The notes under the pieces: generated by a model | Database searches by the model: none | The model's input: the letters and a program-made list of their open reading frames with translations, nothing else | Told to the model about the DNA's origin: nothing | NCBI RefSeq assembly: GCF_032393985.1 | Contig: NZ_CP135918.1 | Span: 620,001-684,000, forward strand | Reading direction: 5' to 3' | Source: Fischerella sp. JS2 | GTDB taxonomy: Bacteria; Cyanobacteriota; Cyanobacteriia; Cyanobacteriales; Nostocaceae | DNA: 64,000 bases | Shown here: positions 61,478 through 64,000 of the stretch, piece after piece | How positions within the stretch are numbered: the stretch's first letter is position 1 | How the letters are laid out: each line of letters begins with the position of its first letter | Translations under genes and position numbers: made by a program

Positions 61478-63163
61478 ATGTCAGAAAACTTGAGAAGCAA
61501 GGTTGTCACCCAAGGAGTACAGCGATCACCTAACCGTGCCATGCTGCGTGCTGTGGGTTTTCAAGATCAGGATTTTACTAAAGCCATTGTTGGCATTGCT
61601 AATGGTTACAGTACCATTACCCCTTGCAATATGGGGATCAACAAACTGGCGCAACGGGCAGAAAATGGCATCAAGAATGCCTCAGCAATGCCACAAGTAT
61701 TCGGCACAATTACCATTAGCGATGGCATTTCGATGGGAACCGAGGGGATGAAATACTCTTTGGTATCGCGAGAAGTAATTGCCGATTCCATCGAAACTGC
61801 TTGCAATGGGCAAACAATGGATGGAGTGCTGGCGATTGGCGGTTGTGATAAAAACATGCCAGGAGCAATGATTGCGATCGCTCGGATGAACATACCTGCT
61901 ATCTTTGTTTATGGCGGTACAATTAAACCCGGACACTATAATGGACGCGATTTAACCGTAGTCAGTTCTTTTGAAGCGGTAGGCGAATACAGCGCTGGCA
62001 AAATAGACGAGAGTGAATTATTGGAAGTTGAGCGTCGCGCCTGTCCTGGTGCTGGTTCCTGCGGTGGCATGTATACAGCAAACACCATGTCTTCTGCCTT
62101 TGAAGCGATGGGCATGAGTTTGCCGTACTCTTCAACAATGGCAGCAGAAGATGAAGAAAAAGCCGACAGTACAGAAAAATCGGCATTTGTCCTAGTAGAA
62201 GCAATTCGTAAGCAAATTTTACCCCATCAGATTATCACTCGTAAATCAATTGAAAATGCGATTTCTGTGATTATGGCAGTGGGAGGTTCTACAAATGCCG
62301 TGCTGCATTTTTTGGCAATTGCCCGTGCTGCTGGCGTTGAACTTTGTCTTGACGACTTTGAAACTATCCGCGCCCGTGTTCCGGTGTTGTGCGATTTGAA
62401 ACCGAGTGGTAGATATGTAGCTACGGATTTACATCAAGCTGGTGGTATTCCCCAGGTCATGAAAATGTTACTTGTACATGATTTACTGCACGGTGATTGC
62501 TTAACTATCACTGGTCAAACTATTGCAGAAGTATTAGCAGAAGTACCAGAAGAACCACCAGCTAACCAAGATGTGATTCGTCCTTGGCACAACCCGATGT
62601 ATACTCAGGGACACTTAGCTGTGCTGAAAGGTAATTTAGCCACAGAAGGAGCAGTAGCAAAAATTACTGGTGTCAAAGTCCCGAAAATTACTGGGCCAGC
62701 ACGAGTTTTTGAATCGGAAGAATCTTGCTTAGATGCTATTCTTGCCAAAAAAATCAATGCTGGTGATGTGATTGTGATTCGCTACGAAGGGCCCAAAGGC
62801 GGCCCAGGAATGCGGGAAATGCTTGCTCCCACCTCAGCAATTATCGGGGCTGGTTTGGGTGACTCTGTGGGATTAATCACCGATGGCAGATTCTCTGGCG
62901 GTACTTACGGCATGGTTGTCGGACATGTTGCACCAGAAGCAGCTGTGGGCGGTGCGATCGCCTTAGTAGAAGAAGGTGATACCATTACCATTGATGCCCA
63001 AGCTCGTTTATTGCAACTGCACCTATCTGATGAAGAATTAGCTCGTCGTCGTCAAAACTGGCAACCTCGCCCACCTCGTTATACTAAGGGTGTGTTAGCC
63101 AAGTATGCCAAGTTGGTATCTTCTAGCAGTCTTGGTGCAGTGACTGATTTGGATTTGTTTTAA
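61478..63163 (+). CDS. ilvD: Dihydroxy-acid dehydratase
   Basis: A 561-residue Fe-S enzyme converting 2,3-dihydroxy-isovalerate and 2,3-dihydroxy-3-methylvalerate to the 2-keto acids of valine and isoleucine. Cluster Cys50 (TPCNMGIN), Cys123 (GGCDKNMPG) and the third in [16 protein letters not shown] are all present, the pattern of the [2Fe-2S] type. Lys125 of CDKN is the carbamylated Mg2+ ligand. [12 protein letters not shown] and [12 protein letters not shown] are conserved late blocks. The divergent LysR gene may regulate it. The GNAT pseudogene follows 37 bases later. Confidence 0.97.
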   Translation: MSENLRSKVVTQGVQRSPNRAMLRAVGFQDQDFTKAIVGIANGYSTITPCNMGINKLAQRAENGIKNASAMPQVFGTITISDGISMGTEGMKYSLVSREVIADSIETACNGQTMDGVLAIGGCDKNMPGAMIAIARMNIPAIFVYGGTIKPGHYNGRDLTVVSSFEAVGEYSAGKIDESELLEVERRACPGAGSCGGMYTANTMSSAFEAMGMSLPYSSTMAAEDEEKADSTEKSAFVLVEAIRKQILPHQIITRKSIENAISVIMAVGGSTNAVLHFLAIARAAGVELCLDDFETIRARVPVLCDLKPSGRYVATDLHQAGGIPQVMKMLLVHDLLHGDCLTITGQTIAEVLAEVPEEPPANQDVIRPWHNPMYTQGHLAVLKGNLATEGAVAKITGVKVPKITGPARVFESEESCLDAILAKKINAGDVIVIRYEGPKGGPGMREMLAPTSAIIGAGLGDSVGLITDGRFSGGTYGMVVGHVAPEAAVGGAIALVEEGDTITIDAQARLLQLHLSDEELARRRQNWQPRPPRYTKGVLAKYAKLVSSSSLGAVTDLDLF

Positions 63164-63199
63164 TTGCTGATACCGCGTATAAGTGGAGTTCATACCGAA

Positions 63200-63679
63200 A
63201 TGCGAATTGAACCATACGACAGGAGTCAACTTGATGTCATCAAGAGTCTCTCGCTTCGGGCATGGACTCCGGTCTTTGATTCGATTCAGAAAGCGATGGA
63301 CTTTGAGGTGTACCACTCATTCTATCCTGACGGTTGGCATGTCAGCCAGCTTCATGCTGTCGAAGAAGTCTGTATTGCCGAGGATACAAAGGTGTAGGTC
63401 GCGATCAACTCTGGTTCAACTGTGGGCTTTGTAGCCGTGAAACTCCACTCCCAAAGCAGCTTGGGAGAAATCTACATGATCGCCGTCGATCCAGACTATC
63501 AACGTCAAGGCATTGGCAGCACTCTAATAGAATTCGCTCTTGATTGGATGAAAGCTGCTGGGATGTCCGTTGCTATGGTTGAGACCGGAGGCGATCCTGG
63601 CCATGCCCCGGCACGTTGTACCTATGAAAAGCTGGGTTTTGGGCTGTTAGCGATCGCCAGGTACTTCAAGAAGTTGTAG
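63200..63679 (+). pseudogene. GNAT acetyltransferase with a single nonsense codon
   Basis: The frame from 63200 reads MRIEPYDRSQLDVIKSLSLR...EVCIAEDTKV, then TAG at 63395-63397, then VAINSGSTVGFVAVKLHS, IYMIAVDPDYQRQGIGSTLI (acetyl-CoA loop Q/RxxGxG) and ARYFKKL without further damage. Relatives have Trp at the stop (TGG to TAG). A single change would restore a 159-residue enzyme. The domain is a GCN5-related N-acetyltransferase with unknown substrate. Confidence 0.85.
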
Positions 63680-63775
63680 GTATGGAGAGTTTGAAAACGA
63701 TCAGCAATCTTAGGCACAAAGAGTTTCCCAATCTAAAATCTAAAATTCAAAATGGTATAACTGTTAGCCTTCTGT

Positions 63776-63864
63776 GGACTTACGCACAACTAACGAAAAA
63801 ACAAACCGCAGAGGACGCAGAGTACATGGAGAAATATGAGTTTGAGAGTTTTTTGCGTAAGTCC
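63776..63864. mobile_element. MITE-like element, family M2
   Basis: GGACTTACGCA (63776-63786) and its exact complement TGCGTAAGTCC (63854-63864) bound an 89-bp non-coding element with CGCAGAGGACGCAGAGTAC inside. The same ends occur at 25961-26083. Confidence 0.7.
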
Positions 63865-63942
63865 TACTTCTCCAAACTACTATACGTTAAAGGAACTCAC
63901 AAAACTTTGACTGATTGGTTTAAGTTGTGTTACACTCATTTT

Positions 63943-64000
63943 ATGAGTAGAGGACCTGAAAAACAATTTGATCCTGAAATTGCCCTTTCCAAGGCGATGG
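63943..64000 (+). CDS. TetR family regulator, N-terminal fragment (runs off the right edge)
   Basis: The ATG at 63943 opens MSRGPEKQFDPEIALSKAM and is still open at the edge (19 complete codons). The start is typical of TetR/AcrR proteins with GRPxxFDxxxALxxAM, but only part of the first helix is present. It stands after a MITE; its leader contains TGTGTTACACTCA. Confidence 0.6.
   Translation, partial: MSRGPEKQFDPEIALSKAM

Noticed and set aside
61682-62204. Several minus-strand frames inside ilvD
   Set aside because: Shadow frames of a highly conserved gene.

Overview
The window looks like chromosome from a filamentous, probably heterocyst-forming cyanobacterium (order Nostocales). Direct evidence: psaC of photosystem I, a PxcA/CemA-type envelope protein, a Tab2-like protein, very many GCGATCGC (HIP1) octamers, and intergenic DNA full of heptanucleotide repeats (TAGTTAG, CAACAAC, TAATGGG types) and small palindromic or MITE-like elements of the kind known from Nostoc and Calothrix relatives. 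Base composition is about 40% G+C and most genes stand alone rather than in long operons. I saw no tRNA or rRNA gene and no CRISPR array.

Layout. 1-3.4 kb: 5' end of proB, a TetR regulator divergent from a Rieske oxygenase, a decayed IS5/IS1031-type insertion sequence, and a ribbon-helix-helix/Mop fusion regulator with a striking operator. 3.8-18.4 kb: psaC, glmS, a glycine-rich membrane protein, DUF4383 protein, topoisomerase IB, zinc alcohol dehydrogenase with a PxcA-like partner, beta carbonic anhydrase, TldE/PmbA, Tab2-like protein, glycosyltransferase-TPR, lipocalin-like protein and alpha/beta hydrolase. 18.6-33.1 kb: a nucleotidyltransferase-fold protein, then an unusual loose cluster of metabolic genes (nitrilase-like protein, aldehyde dehydrogenase, BKACE/DUF849, alpha/beta hydrolase, RidA, cyclic amidohydrolase, Asp/Asn hydroxylase-like oxygenase, MDR reductase, SDR), interleaved with hisS and a HicB gene with a broken hicA. 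33.6-44.5 kb: J-domain protein, aminopeptidase P, broken Uma2 gene, acyltransferase, two tandem seven-repeat FG-GAP/VCBS proteins, methyltransferase, DedA. 44.8-57.8 kb: mostly housekeeping (ABC-2 permease, MarC, Nit1-type amidase, coiled-coil protein overlapping coaD, lgt, cobM, flavin reductase, MIF-type tautomerase, rlmN, uvrC, response regulator). 58.4-64 kb: PEP-CTERM protein, pentapeptide protein, LysR divergent from ilvD, a GNAT gene with one nonsense codon, and the 5' end of another TetR gene.

How things may work together. The 19.8-33.1 kb enzymes could form a pathway opening cyclic or linear amides (cyclic amidohydrolase, nitrilase-like protein, RidA) and oxidising the resulting semialdehyde or keto acid (aldehyde dehydrogenase, BKACE, SDR); this is inference from family membership. 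Two members lack canonical catalytic residues: the nitrilase-like protein has Arg and Ser where Lys and Cys are expected, and the alpha/beta hydrolase has His at the nucleophile position. The best regulatory observation is the fusion regulator at 2914-3360, with five TTGGTA hexamers at roughly one-turn spacing directly upstream of its start.

Signs of genome decay are frequent: an internally deleted insertion sequence, fragments of a CHAT protein and a TetR regulator, and three otherwise readable genes (hicA, Uma2, GNAT) each interrupted by a single in-frame stop.
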